From NCBI GenBank assembly GCA_000499405.2, contig HG738140.1, positions 3,525,631-3,589,630 on the forward strand: a DNA stretch of 64,000 nt, read 5' to 3'. The notes under the pieces are model-generated. The model saw only the letters and a list, made by a program, of their open reading frames with translations. It was not told where the DNA came from and did no database searches. This stretch comes from Onchocerca volvulus (lineage: Eukaryota > Nematoda > Chromadorea > Rhabditida > Onchocercidae). Positions 61,887 to 64,000 of the stretch are shown one piece after another. The translations under genes and the position numbers were made by a program. Each line of letters opens with the position of its first letter. Within the stretch, counting starts at the first letter, position 1.

Positions 61887-64000
61887 CGTCGCAAATTAAT
61901 TAATAAATTGTAATAATGGATAATACTAGTTTTGCAGAATTGCGAAATTAAATGACGCAAAAGCTAAATGTAAAAAAAATTTTTTCAAAATTGAAAAATT
62001 ATTTGCTCAATCAATTTTTAAAATTGCTGTGAAAGTAAGAAATGGAAATTAATTAATCAATTACTAAATGAATGAAATAATTTTTATGAAATTGGACAAA
62101 TATAGGATGAAAAATGAAAATGAATATGAAAAATTTTTTTTTTAAAAATTCAAAATTTTTACTAGATAAATCATTAGGATGATTAGTTACAGAAGTAAGA
62201 AATGACGAGTAATGAATTTGAGGATGTTTTAGAGCCAAAGAATATAGATGACAAATGCATAATTATGGCCTAGGACACGGGGACTAATTGAATTTTCGAA
62301 ATGCTGGACATGTAATGATGAAGCAATAATGAATTTTGTTCCAGTACCATATAAGAGCCACAAGAATATTAGTATTAGTTAGCAAAATTTGAGGCCTAAA
62401 ATGATGACAAGGCTCCATAAATCTAATTCATTTTTACTACTACTTCAATTTTTAAAAAAATCTTTGTTCCTTCGTTTTTTTCACGAGAACGAAAAATTGA
62501 TTGAAAAATATTAACAAGTAAAATTTTGGCTCCAAACGGATGGCCAAGTCATAAAAATATTCAGTATTAGTTAGCAAATTTTAGGCCTAGCATGATGACA
62601 AGGTTACTAAAAATTTTAAATTATTTTCACCCACGAAATTTGATATAAAATTTTTTTCTTCTTACTCGTTTTTTTTTCGAGAATTAAAAATTGATCGAGA
62701 AATATTAATAGGTAGTATTTTGGCTCCAAAGAAATTGCTAAGCCATAAAAAAAATATATTTAGGCCTAGAATGATGACAAGATACTGTACAATCTTCAAT
62801 CATTTCAATTATTTTTATAAAAAAAAAATCTTTTTTTATTTCTTTTTTTTTTTCGAGAATTGAAAATTGGTCAAGAAATATTGACAGGTAAAATTTTAAC
62901 TTCGAAGAAATATAGAACATTGTATAATCTGCAATATCTTTTCAAAAAATAAAGAAAAAAAAAACTGAAATGAAGAAAAATGTCTGATGATTGTTGTAAT
63001 TTAATTTTTTTTTTTAATTGCTAAATTTTTTTTATTTTTTTTCTAATTAGTTATAATATTTTTTCGGAATTAATCAAACAAATATCAAAAATAGTCTTTA
63101 ATTTTTTTTAAATATCAAAATACTTTCTAAAATTTTTTTCCCTTTTCTTGATTCTTTAAAATTGATAAAAAGGTTAGCTATAAACGAAGGAAAAAGTTTA
63201 CTTAAAAAGGAAATTTTTTTTTTACAAAATCTATTCGGAATGAATTTTTTTCATTTTTTTTTTTGCATAAAAAATTTAACTGAAATAAATTTTTGCAAAA
63301 AAAATTTTGAATAAGAAAATAAAAATAAAATTATTTCATAATATTTTTCAAAAAAAAGTAATTGATTTCTAATAATCCTGTACTTACATTTTAAGAATTA
63401 AAAGTCAAAATTACTAATACGATTGTTGCTTTACTGTAATCTAATTTTTGCGTATAATTTTTTGAAATAAAAATTGAAAACAAAAATTTTCAAAGTTTAT
63501 AAAGGATTTGATTGAACTATAAAAAAAAAAAAAGGGAATGGAAAAAAAAGCGATGATTTAGGAATTTTAATATTATCAATAATTCAATATTAATTAAACA
63601 GACTTCAATTTGTTTGCTTATCATTCATCAATTTATTAAAATTAAACCACATCCTGGCTTAGTTTTAGTTTGTCTTTCTTTCTCTAATCAATCCTTCTGC
63701 TAATTTAAATATAAACTTTACATTTCAACTAATTAACTCCTTAAAATCTCGACTAATTAACTTCTTGAAATCTCGACTAATTAGCAAAATGTCTCAAAGT
63801 GTTCAAGAAATGAGAAACGTTCAATTTATTCCGTAACAATAGTAGCAAAGTTGAGAAATACCAATTCTACTCAATCATATTCATCTTCTGCTACTGTCCC
63901 GGATTAAATCTTTTCACAAATTTTTAATCAAATATTTAGCTAAATTTGAATTTCATTACTTAAATTTCATTACATAATTTAATTCCGAAGATTTTCCATT
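61887..64000. other. region upstream of the probable first exon
   Basis: About 2.1 kb that should hold the 5' UTR and promoter if exon 1 is right. No TATA box or trans-splice site could be picked out of the A+T background. A ~190-bp tandem repeat occupies 62340-62920. The rest (62921-64000) shows nothing recognisable. Confidence 0.6.
62340..62920. repeat. ~180-192 bp tandem repeat, three copies
   Basis: AGTATTAGTTAGCAAA starts copies at 62371 and 62563. TTTAGGCCTAGAATGATGAC and variants mark 62391, 62581 and 62759. All copies continue through a T-run, TTCGAGAA, AAAAATTGATCGAGAAATAT and GTAAAATTTTGGCTCC. A partial copy precedes the first (about 62340-62370). Minus-strand open frames here are incidental. 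Confidence 0.85.

Noticed and set aside
62053..62920. Minus-strand frames upstream of exon 1 as possible earlier exons
   Set aside because: They lie in or next to the 190-bp tandem repeat and show no similarity to UNC-53 N-termini.
1..64000. tRNA, rRNA, CRISPR or bacterial operon features
   Set aside because: No cloverleaf with TTC arm, no rRNA-like stretch, no regular spacer array; the gene structure is clearly eukaryotic.

Overview
The window is eukaryotic, extremely A+T-rich DNA, roughly four-fifths A+T by eye, and full of A and T homopolymer runs. One gene explains all the convincing coding sequence: the 5' half of an unc-53 / neuron navigator (NAV) homologue, transcribed on the minus strand from about 61.9 kb down past base 1. 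I assembled 15 exons by hand from splice sites, reading frame and protein similarity. They chain with compatible phases at every junction, total 2398 coding bases, and give 799 residues with no internal stop. The gene runs off the left edge, so its coiled-coil and AAA-type ATPase half is not here. The best-fitting organism is a nematode: the protein shares short motifs in the same overall arrangement with Caenorhabditis elegans UNC-53 (as I remember that sequence), and the acceptors follow the short nematode TTTYAG style. A clade III (spirurid or filarial-like) worm is only a guess from base composition and intron size.

Layout, right to left. 61.9-64 kb: upstream region with a tandem repeat of about 190 bp. 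61.9 kb: probable first coding exon. 57.2-32.1 kb: exons 2-5, encoding the N-terminal calponin-homology (CH) domain, split by introns up to 16.6 kb. 31.3-4.9 kb: exons 6-12, a Ser/Thr/Pro-rich, probably disordered region with conserved NAV motifs. 2.3-0.25 kb: exons 13-15, with an LAVKG motif, a PTVGVVSP motif, a PxxPxR SH3-type ligand and a VPPPY motif.

The other roughly 96% is intron or flank. No second gene, tRNA, rRNA or intact transposon was recognised. The introns are built largely from local tandem duplications (units about 50-300 bp), minisatellites and microsatellites. The most interesting non-coding signals are: (1) a five-copy, exactly 61-bp-periodic array in intron 1, each unit carrying a DR1-type nuclear-receptor site beside forkhead-like motifs, with six more DR1-like sites elsewhere; (2) TGCATG/TGCATGCA clusters, including an exact 17-mer present on both sides of exon 7, where skipping exons 6 and 7 together would keep frame; (3) a 131-bp element with 25-26 bp terminal inverted repeats; (4) a CACGTG cluster in intron 3; and (5) a diverged GTACCG-rich repeat family in intron 11.
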